Source: Amycolatopsis vancoresmycina
GTDB lineage: Bacteria > Actinomycetota > Actinomycetes > Mycobacteriales > Pseudonocardiaceae
Direction of reading: 5' to 3'
DNA: 64,000 nucleotides
NCBI RefSeq assembly: GCF_000716785.1
Contig: NZ_JNYY01000027.1
Span: 1 to 64,000 of the forward strand
Part shown: piece by piece, positions 39,952 to 48,350 of the stretch
How positions within the stretch are numbered: position 1 is the first letter of the stretch
Layout: every line of letters begins with the position of its first letter
The notes under the pieces: model-generated
Database searches by the model: none
Told to the model about the DNA's origin: nothing
Seen by the model: the letters and a program-made list of their open reading frames with translations, nothing else
Position numbers and translations under genes: made by a program

Positions 39952-41034
39952 ATGCCTGCCATTCCCTCGCTCGGCGGCCTGCGCGGCCGCGGCAACAAGG
40001 GCACCGTCCCGGTCCGCCCGGTCCCGGTGCCGCTGTCGGCCTACGTCGTCGACTGCGCCGTGTACGTCGGCGGCGAGCGCCTGCCCGGCCGCTGGAGCCA
40101 CTCCGAGGCGATCAAAGAGGTCCGGAAGCGGCACGAGGGGTTCGTCTGGATCGGCCTGCACGAGCCGGACGCCCAGCAGATCCAGGGCGTCGCGGACACG
40201 TTCGGGTTGCACGAGCTGGCGGTCGAGGACGCGCTCGAAGCGCACCAGCGGCCGAAGCTGGAGCGCTACGACGACACGCTGTTCCTGGTGGTCAAGACCG
40301 TGCGGTACGTCGAGCACGAGTCACCGACCACGGCGAACGAGATCGTCGAGACCGGCGAGCTGATGGTGTTCCTCGGCCGGGACTTCGTGATCACCGTCCG
40401 GCACGGGAACCACTCGGGCCTGGCGCGCCTGCGCCGCGAGCTGGACGACGACCCCGAGCGCCTGCAGCTGGGGCCGGCCGCGGTGGTGCACGCGATCGCC
40501 GACCACGTGGTCGACCACTACCTGGACGTCACGGGCCGGATCGAGAACGACATCGACGTGATGGAGGCGCAGGTCTTCGCGCCCCGGTCGCAGATCAGCG
40601 CCGAGCAGATCTACCTGATGAAGCGGGAGGTGCTCGAGCTGCGCCGCGCGGTGATGCCGCTGGCGACACCGGTGCAGCGCCTGGCCGAGGGCTACACGCG
40701 GCTGGTGCCGGACGAGGTCCGCTCGTACTTCCGCGACGTCGCCGACCACCTCACGACGGTGTCCGAACGGGTGGCGGCGTTCGACGAACTGCTGTCCACC
40801 CTGGTCGACGCGACCGTCGCGAAGATCTCCCTGCAGCAGAACACCGATATGCGCAAGATCACGTCGTGGGCGGCGATCATCACCGTGCCGACGATGATCG
40901 CGGGCATCTACGGGATGAACTTCGACTACCTGCCCGAACTGCACTGGAAGTTCGGGTACCCGCTGGTGATCACCGTGATCCTGGCGATCTGCCTGTTGCT
41001 GTACCGAATATTCCGGAAGAACGGCTGGCTCTAG
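39952..41034 (+). CDS. corA: CorA family magnesium/cobalt transporter
   Basis: 360 aa. Long cytoplasmic N-terminal domain with a helical stalk, then two C-terminal membrane helices; the first ends in the signature YGMNF, which forms the Mg2+ selectivity filter, and the second is LVITVILAICLLLYRIF. The ATG at 39952 has CAGGAG 6 nt upstream. As in mycobacteria, it belongs to the genomic neighbourhood of the sug transporter, although here 9 kb away. Followed by a gene for a 38-residue membrane peptide. Regulation is probably through the leader described. Confidence 0.95.
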   Translation: MPAIPSLGGLRGRGNKGTVPVRPVPVPLSAYVVDCAVYVGGERLPGRWSHSEAIKEVRKRHEGFVWIGLHEPDAQQIQGVADTFGLHELAVEDALEAHQRPKLERYDDTLFLVVKTVRYVEHESPTTANEIVETGELMVFLGRDFVITVRHGNHSGLARLRRELDDDPERLQLGPAAVVHAIADHVVDHYLDVTGRIENDIDVMEAQVFAPRSQISAEQIYLMKREVLELRRAVMPLATPVQRLAEGYTRLVPDEVRSYFRDVADHLTTVSERVAAFDELLSTLVDATVAKISLQQNTDMRKITSWAAIITVPTMIAGIYGMNFDYLPELHWKFGYPLVITVILAICLLLYRIFRKNGWL

Positions 41035-41073
41035 GTCCCCTTTCGTTCCACCGGATTCCTTCGGAGAACCGTC

Positions 41074-41190
41074 ATGTCCAGGATGCTGTCCAACCTCAAG
41101 TTCTGGGCGCTCGCGCTCAGCCTCGTCTGGATCTTCGTGATCACCTTCGTCATCGTCGCCGACCCCGGGTTCGCGCACGGGATGAAATAA
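41074..41190 (+). CDS. 38-residue membrane peptide downstream of corA
   Basis: ATG at 41074 with GGAG 6-9 nt upstream, TAA at 41188-41190. The peptide has a short polar start (MSRMLSNLKF), one hydrophobic helix (WALALSLVWIFVITFVIVA) and a tail DPGFAHGMK. Too short for most gene finders. Position 39 nt after corA suggests co-transcription and a role as a transporter-associated small protein; this is inference. Confidence 0.65.
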   Translation: MSRMLSNLKFWALALSLVWIFVITFVIVADPGFAHGMK

Positions 41191-41215
41191 CGGCGGAGCG
41201 TCCTATCCTGGGCGC

Positions 41216-41866
41216 ATGCCGAAAGCGCTGGTCGTCTCCGACGAGGTCGACGAGCGGTTGTGGACCGACGCGGTCCGCGCCGTCTCCGTCGACCTCGTCA
41301 TCGGCGCCGGCGACCTCCCCTACGACTACCTCGCGTTCCTGGCCAGCGCGCTCGACGCACCGTGCGTGTTCGTGCCGGGCAACCACGACCCGGACCTGAG
41401 CGGCTACACGCGCTACGGCGGGCTGTCCATGAAGGACGGTTTCCCGACGGTCTGGCCGGGCCCGGCGGGCGGCATCAACGCCGACGGCCGGGTCGTCGAC
41501 GTCGCCGGCCTCCGGTTCGCCGGCCTCGGCGGCTCGATCCGCTACAACGACGGGCCGAACCAGTGGACGCAGCGCCAGCAGGCCCGCCGGGCCCGCGGCC
41601 TGGTGCGCCGCGCCCGGTTCCGGCGGTGGCGCGACGGGCGTGACGTCGACATCCTGCTGACGCACTCGCCGCCGCTGGACCTCGGCGACCGGCCGGACCC
41701 GCCGCACCGCGGGTTCGCGTGCCTGCACCGGACGATCGAGGTGCTGCGCCCGAAGTGGCTGCTGCACGGGCACATCCACCCGCACGGCGAGCCGGTGCCG
41801 GACCGGGTCGCCGGCGCGACGCGGATCCGCAACGTGGTGGGCCACCGGATCATGGAGTTCTCATGA
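41216..41866 (+). CDS. Calcineurin-like metallophosphoesterase
   Basis: 216 aa. Metal-binding motifs GAGDLPYDYLAF (GD), VPGNHDPDL (GNHD), LLTHSPP and HGHIHPHG are present, but the first motif reads VVSDEVDE, so the usual DxH histidine is missing and one metal site may be altered. The substrate is unknown; family members hydrolyse phosphomonoesters, diesters and nucleotides. ATG at 41216. Its stop overlaps the start of the ParB-like gene by 4 nt, so the two are coupled. Confidence 0.85.
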   Translation: MPKALVVSDEVDERLWTDAVRAVSVDLVIGAGDLPYDYLAFLASALDAPCVFVPGNHDPDLSGYTRYGGLSMKDGFPTVWPGPAGGINADGRVVDVAGLRFAGLGGSIRYNDGPNQWTQRQQARRARGLVRRARFRRWRDGRDVDILLTHSPPLDLGDRPDPPHRGFACLHRTIEVLRPKWLLHGHIHPHGEPVPDRVAGATRIRNVVGHRIMEFS

Positions 41867-42702
41867 AAGAGACCGGGTTTCCCCGCGCCGACGCGGAGAA
41901 CGACTTCCTCCGCGCACGCCGGGGCCAGGTGCTCTCGCGGCTTTCGACGTGGCTGCGCCGCGAGCCCGACGACGTCAACATCATGCTGCCGTTCCACGAG
42001 GTGGTGGAGGCGCTCGGCTACCTCGGCGAGCACCGGATCGGGCTGCGGGTGATCAAACTGGACTCGATCGTCGGCACGGTCGACCGCAGCCGCGACTTCG
42101 ACCGCCGGTTCCGCCCGACGTCCGCGCGCGTCCGCGAGCGCTGGGAGCGCCTGGCGCTGGCCGCCCGCCGCGGCGAGGAGATCCCCCCGATCGAGGTCTA
42201 CCGCGTCGGCGAGCTGCACTTCATCATCGACGGCCACCACCGGGTCTCGGTCGCCCTCGCCCAGGGACTGTCCACAATAGAGGCAATGGTGACGGTGGTC
42301 CGCACCAAACTGGACCCGAGCGGGATCCGCCACCGCGGCGACCTGATCGTCAAGGACTACCGGCGGCTGTTCCTCGAGCGCGTGCCGCTGACCGGGCACG
42401 CCCGGGCGTCGGTGATCGTGTCGGACCCGTGGGACTACGCCCGGCTGGGCGAGCACGTGGAGGCGTGGGGCTTCCGGTTGATGCAGGACGAGGGCAAGTT
42501 CTGCGACCGGGCGAGCGTGGCGCAGCGGTGGTTCGACGAGGAGTTCGTCCCGGTGGTGGCGATGCTGCGCCAGGCGGGCCTGATCGGGGACCGGACGGAC
42601 GCCGAGGCGTACATGTGGGTGGCGGCGGAACGGTACCGGCTGATCCGGACCCACCGCTGGGACGACGACGTGATCGAGGCCCTGCGGGCACGGCAGCACT
42701 AG
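41863..42702 (+). CDS. ParB/sulfiredoxin-fold protein
   Basis: 279 aa. A central ParB-like segment reads EEIPPIEVYRVGELHFIIDG followed by HHRVSVALAQG, the ParB/Srx-fold nucleotide-binding motif. The N-terminal 90 residues are helical and include RDFDRRFRPTS; the C-terminal 130 residues have no family I can name. No ParB helix-turn-helix for parS binding is apparent, so this is not a chromosome partitioning protein. Some ParB-fold proteins hydrolyse CTP or ATP, or phosphorylate serine. Coupled to a phosphoesterase gene by an ATGA overlap. Confidence 0.8.
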   Translation: MKETGFPRADAENDFLRARRGQVLSRLSTWLRREPDDVNIMLPFHEVVEALGYLGEHRIGLRVIKLDSIVGTVDRSRDFDRRFRPTSARVRERWERLALAARRGEEIPPIEVYRVGELHFIIDGHHRVSVALAQGLSTIEAMVTVVRTKLDPSGIRHRGDLIVKDYRRLFLERVPLTGHARASVIVSDPWDYARLGEHVEAWGFRLMQDEGKFCDRASVAQRWFDEEFVPVVAMLRQAGLIGDRTDAEAYMWVAAERYRLIRTHRWDDDVIEALRARQH

Positions 42703-43442
42703 AAGTCCAGTCCCGGCGTCAACGCCAGCTGCCGCACCTCCGCCAGCGTCAACGTCGGCTCCGTGCGCTGCTTCGGCAGCGGCACCCCGGCCTGCTCCAG
42801 CACCCCGCTGTCGTTCGACCAGAACTGCACCACCGCTTCCGGCGTGGCCAGTGCCACGCGGTGGGTCAGGATGTCGCCGGACTGGAGCGTCGACAGCCAC
42901 AGCAAGCCCTGCGGGGTCGGCTCCGTGCGGCAGAGGATCTCCTCCGGTTCTTCGCACGGCGGGCCGCCCGAGTTGCGGCTGGGCACCATCAGGACGTACA
43001 CCGATCCGGAACCCCGTGCGTCGGTCACCCGGACCCCCATGTGGAACAACGCGTCCCGTGGCTCGTCTCCCGCCGGGTCGGCGATCAGGTGGAACGGGTC
43101 CTCCGGTGGCTTCTCCCCCGGGATCGTCAAGCGCGTGATCTGCGCGTCCGGTGGCAGCAGCGAGCGCACCGCGCGGCCCACCACGCAGCTCAGGCGGTCG
43201 ACCAGGGCCGCGCGTGTGTCCGAAGCCGTCGGGCAGGGCGCGTTCGCCACTCCGCCCCGGTGCGGCAGCACCACTACCGCCAGGCCCATGGCCAGCACCA
43301 CCACGGCCAGCGCCACCGCTCCCGTCAGCAGGTGACGCCGGCGCGCCAGGCGGGCCGCCGACAGCACCGCCTCCCCGGACAGGCCGATCGGGGGCTCGTC
43401 TTCGGTCACGTACGCCGTCAGCAGGGACCGGATCTCTTCCAT
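42699..43442 (-). CDS. Membrane protein co-transcribed with sigma factor
   Basis: 247 aa. About 40 cytoplasmic residues, one membrane helix (HLLTGAVALAVVVLAMGLAV), and an extracytoplasmic domain with several cysteines (DRLSCVV, PPCEEPEEILC). It lacks the zinc-finger HxxxCxxC of ZAS anti-sigma factors. The ATG overlaps the sigma gene stop by 1 nt, and genes of this layout often encode anti-sigma or sensor partners; that function is inferred. Its 3' end overlaps the convergent ParB-like gene in a shared CTAG. Confidence 0.8.
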   Translation of the reverse strand: MEEIRSLLTAYVTEDEPPIGLSGEAVLSAARLARRRHLLTGAVALAVVVLAMGLAVVVLPHRGGVANAPCPTASDTRAALVDRLSCVVGRAVRSLLPPDAQITRLTIPGEKPPEDPFHLIADPAGDEPRDALFHMGVRVTDARGSGSVYVLMVPSRNSGGPPCEEPEEILCRTEPTPQGLLWLSTLQSGDILTHRVALATPEAVVQFWSNDSGVLEQAGVPLPKQRTEPTLTLAEVRQLALTPGLDF

Positions 43443-43930
43443 CACCACTCCTCGGCGGTCGGCGCCGGCAGGGCCGCGCGCAGGGCCTCGACCCCGCGGG
43501 CCGTCTGGGACTTGACCGTTCCTTCGGCGACGCCGAGCAGCGCCGCCACCTCGGTCACCGGGAGGTCTTCGAGGAACCGCAGCACCACCATCGCGCGCTG
43601 CCGGGGCGTCAACCCGGCCAGTGCCCGCTCCACGTCGAGGCGCAACGGCGTGTCCCGGCCCGGCGGGGACTCCGCCTCCGGCACGGACGGCGTCACGTAC
43701 TCCCGCCCGGATTTCCGGCGCCCGGCCAGGAACAGGTTCAGCAGGATGCGGCGCGCGTACGCGTCGGCCGTGTCCGGGCGGACGCGCCGCCAGCGCCGGT
43801 ACAGCTGGACGAACATCGCCTGCACCAGGTCCTCGGCGCCGTGCCAGTCACCGCAGAGGGCGAAGGCCACGCGCCGGAAACGCTGGACGCGCGCGGCGAA
43901 GTACTCGCTGAAATCGAGGTCTCTCGACAC
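43442..43930 (-). CDS. ECF sigma factor, SigE-like family
   Basis: 162-aa ECF sigma factor. Region 2 reads GDWHGAEDLVQAMFVQLYRR and region 4 LPVTEVAALLGVAEGTVKSQ, with RALAGLTPRQRAMVVLRF between. Length and the FSEYFAARVQRFRRVAFAL start fit the actinobacterial SigE family (SACE type). GTG at 43930 was chosen because family homology starts directly after; the frame is open far upstream. Divergent from the CPBP protease and two-component genes; promoters of both groups lie in the 154-bp intergenic region. Confidence 0.88.
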   Translation of the reverse strand: MSRDLDFSEYFAARVQRFRRVAFALCGDWHGAEDLVQAMFVQLYRRWRRVRPDTADAYARRILLNLFLAGRRKSGREYVTPSVPEAESPPGRDTPLRLDVERALAGLTPRQRAMVVLRFLEDLPVTEVAALLGVAEGTVKSQTARGVEALRAALPAPTAEEW

Positions 43931-44084
43931 CCCCTTATTAGTGCGCGGGGCCCCCGGAAGGTTCAAGCGTCCCCCGTGCGAGCTACGCGCGGTTGTCCAC
44001 TCGACGGTGACGATTCCCGGCCGCCGCATCCCTAGCGTTCGAGACATCCGCGGGACGGGCCGCGGACGACGCGAAGGGGTTCTC

Positions 44085-44918
44085 ATGAGGCTCGTTTGGC
44101 AGTTCCTGGCCGTGGCGGCGGTGGCGTTCGCCGGGCAGCTGTGCGTTGCCGCGGTGGACGGAAATCCGTGGCTCACCCTGCTCTTCGGCGGACTGACCGC
44201 CGTGCTCGCGGTGTTCGCCTACCGCTGGGTGGTGCGCAAGACCGAGCAGCGCCCGGTGACCGAGCTGGCCGGGTCCGGCGCCCGGAGTGCGCTCGGCCGG
44301 GGGGCGGTGATCGGGCTCGCCCTGTTCGCGGCCGTCATCGCGAACATCGCCCTCCTCGGGGACTACGAGATCCGCGGCTGGGGCAGCGTGCCGGGGGCGC
44401 TCGGGCTCGTCGGCTTCATGGCCGCCGCCGCGGTGACGGAGGAGCTGCTGTTCCGCGGCATCCTGTTCCGGATCGTCGAGAAGTGGCTCGGCACCTGGCT
44501 CGCGCTGGTGCTGAGCGGCCTGGTGTTCGGCCTCATGCACCTGTTCAACGAGCACGCGACCCTGTGGGGCGCCATCGCCATCGCCATCGAGGGCGGCGGC
44601 CTGCTGACTTCGGCGTACATCGCGACGCGCAGGCTGTGGCTGCCGATCGGCCTGCACTTCGGCTGGAACTTCGCCGGGGCGGGCATCTTCGGCGCGGTGG
44701 TCTCCGGCCAGGGCGCCCCGCAGGGGCTGCTGGCCGCGGCCACGTCCGGGCCGTCGATCGTCACCGGCGGCGACTTCGGACCGGAGGGCAGCCTGTACTC
44801 GGTGCTGTTCTGCTTCCTGGCGACGTGCGTGTTCCTGCGGCTGGCCCACCGCCGCGGCCGGCTGGTGCCCCGGCGCCGCGGCGAGCGGACCGCCGACGTC
44901 ACTACACTTCCCGCGTGA
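44085..44918 (+). CDS. CPBP family intramembrane metalloprotease
   Basis: 277 aa, about eight hydrophobic segments. CPBP (Abi) motifs present: TEELLFRGILFR (EExxxR), FGLMHLFN and LHFGWNFAGA. Members process prenylated or peptide substrates or confer bacteriocin self-immunity. GAAGGGG precedes the ATG. The stop overlaps the GTG of the histidine kinase gene by 4 nt, so protease, kinase and response regulator form one coupled operon. Confidence 0.9.
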   Translation: MRLVWQFLAVAAVAFAGQLCVAAVDGNPWLTLLFGGLTAVLAVFAYRWVVRKTEQRPVTELAGSGARSALGRGAVIGLALFAAVIANIALLGDYEIRGWGSVPGALGLVGFMAAAAVTEELLFRGILFRIVEKWLGTWLALVLSGLVFGLMHLFNEHATLWGAIAIAIEGGGLLTSAYIATRRLWLPIGLHFGWNFAGAGIFGAVVSGQGAPQGLLAAATSGPSIVTGGDFGPEGSLYSVLFCFLATCVFLRLAHRRGRLVPRRRGERTADVTTLPA

Positions 44919-46057
44919 TCGAGCACCGGGCGGCCCTGGCGCGCTGGCGCCGGCTCGACCCCGTGGTCCGGGACCTCCCGCTCGGCCTGGTGTTCCTGGC
45001 GGCGGCGTTCGTGCCGATCCTGCAGAACCACGGGACGGAGCTGGGCGGCGTGCCGTCGCGGGCCCTCGACGTCCCGGGCGTCGGGGTGCTCCTGCTCGAA
45101 ACCCTCCCGCTCGCCGGGCGGCGGCGGTGGCCGGCGCTGTGCCTCGCCCTCGTGTCGCTCGGCTTCGCGCTCGACCAGCTCCGCGGCTACCACTCGGTCG
45201 CGGGCACGGCACTGGGCATCGCGCTGGTGAGCGCGGGCGCCCACATCAGCCGGCGCCGGCGCACCGCCGCGGTGGCGTTCTCCGCGGCCTACGTGCTCCT
45301 CTCGGTCGTCCTGCACCAGCTCGGTTCCGAGCCCGTGGCGGAGTACGTCACCTTCTACGTGCTGCTCGCCTTCGCGTGGGGCATCGGCGCGTGGTTGCGT
45401 TCCACCCGCGCGGCGGAAGCCGAGCGCCGCCGCCGCGTCGCCGCGGACACGCTCGCCGCGGAACGCACCCGCATCGCCCGCGAGCTGCACGACGTCGTCA
45501 CCCACCACGTGACGGCGATGGTCGTGCAGGCCGAGGCCGCCCGGTACCTCACCGCCGCACCCGAACGCCTGGCGGAGACGCTGACCGCGATCACCGGCAC
45601 CGGCCGCCGCGCCATCACCGACCTGCGGCACCTGCTGGACCTGCTCAACCCGGACCACGGCGAGGACGGCACGCCGCCGCCGGGCGGGCTCCGGCCGCTC
45701 GTCGAGCACGCCCGTCAGGCCGGGCAGCCGGTCGAGTTCACCGAAGAGGGCACGCCGGCGGAGTCCGCCGGCAGCGCCGACCTGGTGGCCTACCGGGTCG
45801 TGCAGGAAGCGCTGACGAACGCACTCAAGCACGCCCGCGGCTGCCACACCGAGGTCCGGGTGCGCCACGGGGAACGGGAGATCGAAGTGGAGATCGCCAC
45901 GGCCGGTCCGCCGAGCGTGTCGCCCGGCGGGAGCGGGCGCGGCCTCGCCGGTCTCCGCGAACGGGTCGGCCTGCTCGGCGGGGACTTCAGCGCGGACGCG
46001 GACGGCGGTGCCGGCTTCGTCGTGCGGGCCCGGATCCCGACCGGGAGCGGGTCGTGA
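44915..46057 (+). CDS. Sensor histidine kinase (HisKA_3, NarL-type)
   Basis: 380 aa. Five or so N-terminal membrane segments without a large extracytoplasmic loop, then the dimerisation/phosphoacceptor ARELHDVVTHHVTAMVVQAE with His192, and an HATPase domain with VVQEALTNALKHA (N box) and GRGLAGLRERV (G box). GTGA overlaps at both ends join it to the CPBP protease and response regulator. Such kinases with integral membrane sensors typically respond to cell-envelope stress. Confidence 0.93.
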   Translation: MIEHRAALARWRRLDPVVRDLPLGLVFLAAAFVPILQNHGTELGGVPSRALDVPGVGVLLLETLPLAGRRRWPALCLALVSLGFALDQLRGYHSVAGTALGIALVSAGAHISRRRRTAAVAFSAAYVLLSVVLHQLGSEPVAEYVTFYVLLAFAWGIGAWLRSTRAAEAERRRRVAADTLAAERTRIARELHDVVTHHVTAMVVQAEAARYLTAAPERLAETLTAITGTGRRAITDLRHLLDLLNPDHGEDGTPPPGGLRPLVEHARQAGQPVEFTEEGTPAESAGSADLVAYRVVQEALTNALKHARGCHTEVRVRHGEREIEVEIATAGPPSVSPGGSGRGLAGLRERVGLLGGDFSADADGGAGFVVRARIPTGSGS

Positions 46058-46704
46058 TCCGGGTCCTCGTCTGCGACGACCAGATGCTGATCCGCACCGG
46101 GCTGGTGACGATCATCGGCGCGCAACCCGACTTCGAGGTGGTCGGCGAGTGCGGCGACGGGCGCGCCGCGGTCGACCTCGCCGCGCGGCTGCGCCCGGAC
46201 GTCGTCGTGATGGACGTGCGGATGCCGGTGCTCGACGGCATCGAGGCCACCCGGCTGCTGGCCGGGGCCGGGGTGCCGCACCCGGTCAAGGTGCTGGTGC
46301 TGACGACGTTCAACCTGGACGAGTACGTCTACGAGGCCTTGCGCGCCGGCGCCAGCGGGTTCCTGCTCAAGGACGCGCCACCGGACCGGCTGCTGCACGG
46401 GATCCGGACCGTGGCCACCGGCGCGGCGCTGCTGGACCCGGAGGTGACGCGCCAGCTGGTGGGCAGGCACGCCGCCCGGATCCGGCCCGCACCGGGCGGT
46501 GCGCCCGAGCTCCCGCTGACCCCGCGTGAGTTGGAGGTCCTCCGGCTCATCGCGGACGGCCTGTCCAACAGCGAAATCGCGGCGCGGCTCGTGATCAGCC
46601 AGGAAACCGTGAAGACGTTCGTTTCGCGCATCCTGACCAAGCTGCAGCTGCGCGACCGCGTGCAGGCCGTCGTCTACGCCTACCGCCACGGCCTGGTGAC
46701 GTGA
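46054..46704 (+). CDS. LuxR/NarL-family response regulator
   Basis: 216 aa. Receiver domain with acidic pocket (VLVCDDQML), phosphorylation site Asp54 in VVVMDVRMP and conserved Lys in FLLKDAP; C-terminal LuxR HTH with LTPRELEVLRLIADGLSNSE and VISQETVKTFVSRIL. Partner of the upstream histidine kinase through a GTGA overlap. Followed by a 9-bp terminator hairpin. Confidence 0.95.
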   Translation: MIRVLVCDDQMLIRTGLVTIIGAQPDFEVVGECGDGRAAVDLAARLRPDVVVMDVRMPVLDGIEATRLLAGAGVPHPVKVLVLTTFNLDEYVYEALRAGASGFLLKDAPPDRLLHGIRTVATGAALLDPEVTRQLVGRHAARIRPAPGGAPELPLTPRELEVLRLIADGLSNSEIAARLVISQETVKTFVSRILTKLQLRDRVQAVVYAYRHGLVT

Positions 46705-46721
46705 CCGGGAAACCCGGTCAC
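46701..46721. terminator. Terminator hairpin between response regulator and MFS genes
   Basis: GTGACCGGG-AAA-CCCGGTCAC, a perfect 9-bp stem with a 3-nt loop, overlapping the TGA of the response regulator gene and 11 nt from the end of the convergent MFS gene. Confidence 0.85.
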
Positions 46722-46732
46722 GTCACCGGGAA

Positions 46733-48232
46733 TCACATGTGCACGGCGCCCGGCGCCGCTTCACCCTTCGGGACGCCCGGGCGCAGCAGCAGGCCGCTGA
46801 GCACCGCACCCGCCACGAAGATGACCGCGGCCCAGGTGAACGCCGTCGTGTAGCTCTCGATCGCGGCCTCGGCCGCCAGCTGCGGCGTCGGGACCTTGCC
46901 CGCGAGGTAGGCCGTCGCCGCGTTGCCGGCGAGCGTCGACAGCAACGCCGTGCCGATCGAACCGCCGACCTGCTGCATCGTGTTCACCGCGGCGGACGCG
47001 ACACCCGCGTCATGCGCCTCGACGCCGAACGTCGCGACGCTCATCGCCGGCGCCATCGCCAGCCCGATGCCGAAGCCCATCACCAGCAGCGGGCCGAGGA
47101 CGCCGGAGGCGTAGGTGCTGTCGAGGCCGATCCCGCTCAGCCAGAACAGGCCGGCGGCGGCGATCGCCATGCCGGTCGGCACCAGCGGCCGCGGGCCGAT
47201 CCGCGGGAGCAGCACGCTCGTCGCCACCGTGGCGGCCAGCATCAGCGTCGCCACCATGGGCAGGAACCCGACGCCGCTCTGGATCGGCGTGAACTGCAGG
47301 TTCTGCTGCACGTAGAAGGTCAGGAACAGGAAGATCGCGAACATGCCGATGGCGAGCAGGAACATCGCCAGGTACGAGCCGCCGCGGTCCCGGTCGAGCA
47401 GCACGCGCAGCGGCAGCAGCGGGTGTTCGACGCGCTGCTGCAGCCACACGAACACGCCGAGCAGCACCACGCCGGCGGCCAGGAAGCCCCAGACCGACAC
47501 CGCCGACCAGGAGTCCGACTCGGCGTTGGCGAAGCCGTAGACCAGCGCGAACAGACCGGCGGAAGCGGTGACCGTGCCGGGGAGGTCGAGCTTCGGCCGC
47601 GGGCCGTCGTCCTTCTGGTTGCGCAGGAGGACCGAGCTGCCGGCGAACGCGACGACCGCGAAGATGATGTTCACGAACATGCACCAGCGCCAGTCGAGGT
47701 ACTCGGTGAGCACGCCGCCGAGCAGCAGGCCGACCGCCGCGCCGCCACCGCCGATGGCGCCGAACACACCGAACGCGCGGCCGCGCTCCTTCGGGTCGGT
47801 GAACGTCGTGGTCAGCAGCGAAAGCGTGGCGGGCGCGAGCAGCGCGCCGAACACGCCCTGTGCCGCCCGGGCGACCAGCAGCATCTCGATGTTGGTCGCG
47901 AAGCCGCCGAGCGCGGACACCGCGGCGAAGCCGGCCAGGCCGACGAGGAGGGCGTTCTTGCGGCCGAAGAGGTCCGCGATCCGCCCGCCGAGCAGCAGCA
48001 GGCTGCCGAAGGCGAGCGCGTACGCCGTGACGACCCACTGCCGGGCGTCGTTGGAGAAGCCCAGGTCGAGCTGGGCGGACGGCAGCGCGATGTTCACGAC
48101 GGTCGCGTCCAGCACGACCATCAGCTGCGCGATGCCGATCATCACCAGGATCAGCCAGCGTCTGGCGTGGTGGGGGTTCTCGGCGGCGCGCGTGTCCCCC
48201 GACGGCGCGACGGCGAGCGTGGACTCGGACAT
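46733..48232 (-). CDS. DHA2-type MFS drug exporter (14 TMS)
   Basis: 499 aa, 14 predicted helices. The QacA/EmrB family motif LDATVVNIALPSAQLDLGFS in the first helix, GRIADLFGRKNALLVG (motif A) and GVFGAIGGGGAAVGLLLGG (motif C, antiporter) are present. Probably exports drugs or a metabolite by proton antiport. It is divergent from a TetR gene, the usual repressor arrangement. ATG at 48232. Confidence 0.93.
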   Translation of the reverse strand: MSESTLAVAPSGDTRAAENPHHARRWLILVMIGIAQLMVVLDATVVNIALPSAQLDLGFSNDARQWVVTAYALAFGSLLLLGGRIADLFGRKNALLVGLAGFAAVSALGGFATNIEMLLVARAAQGVFGALLAPATLSLLTTTFTDPKERGRAFGVFGAIGGGGAAVGLLLGGVLTEYLDWRWCMFVNIIFAVVAFAGSSVLLRNQKDDGPRPKLDLPGTVTASAGLFALVYGFANAESDSWSAVSVWGFLAAGVVLLGVFVWLQQRVEHPLLPLRVLLDRDRGGSYLAMFLLAIGMFAIFLFLTFYVQQNLQFTPIQSGVGFLPMVATLMLAATVATSVLLPRIGPRPLVPTGMAIAAAGLFWLSGIGLDSTYASGVLGPLLVMGFGIGLAMAPAMSVATFGVEAHDAGVASAAVNTMQQVGGSIGTALLSTLAGNAATAYLAGKVPTPQLAAEAAIESYTTAFTWAAVIFVAGAVLSGLLLRPGVPKGEAAPGAVHM

Positions 48233-48269
48233 GAAAGATCCTCACAGAACGTGATCGGAAGACTATGTG

Positions 48270-48291
48270 GAGTAGGTATCTCCCCTTACTC
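48270..48291. promoter_or_regulatory. Candidate TetR operator between MFS and TetR genes
   Basis: Imperfect inverted repeat GAGTAGG (48270-48276) and CCTTACTC (48284-48291) in the 118-bp divergent intergenic region, 38 nt upstream of the MFS start. Only position and partial symmetry support it. Confidence 0.4.
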
Positions 48292-48350
48292 ACCCCAAGG
48301 TACACAAGAACCGGAGATAGCGCCTCTACTTCTCGGGTTAGACTGGACGC

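Noticed and set aside
41863..42702. Chromosome-partitioning ParB
   Set aside because: Only the ParB/Srx-type motif is present. There is no parS-binding HTH or neighbouring parA, and no origin-like features were seen.
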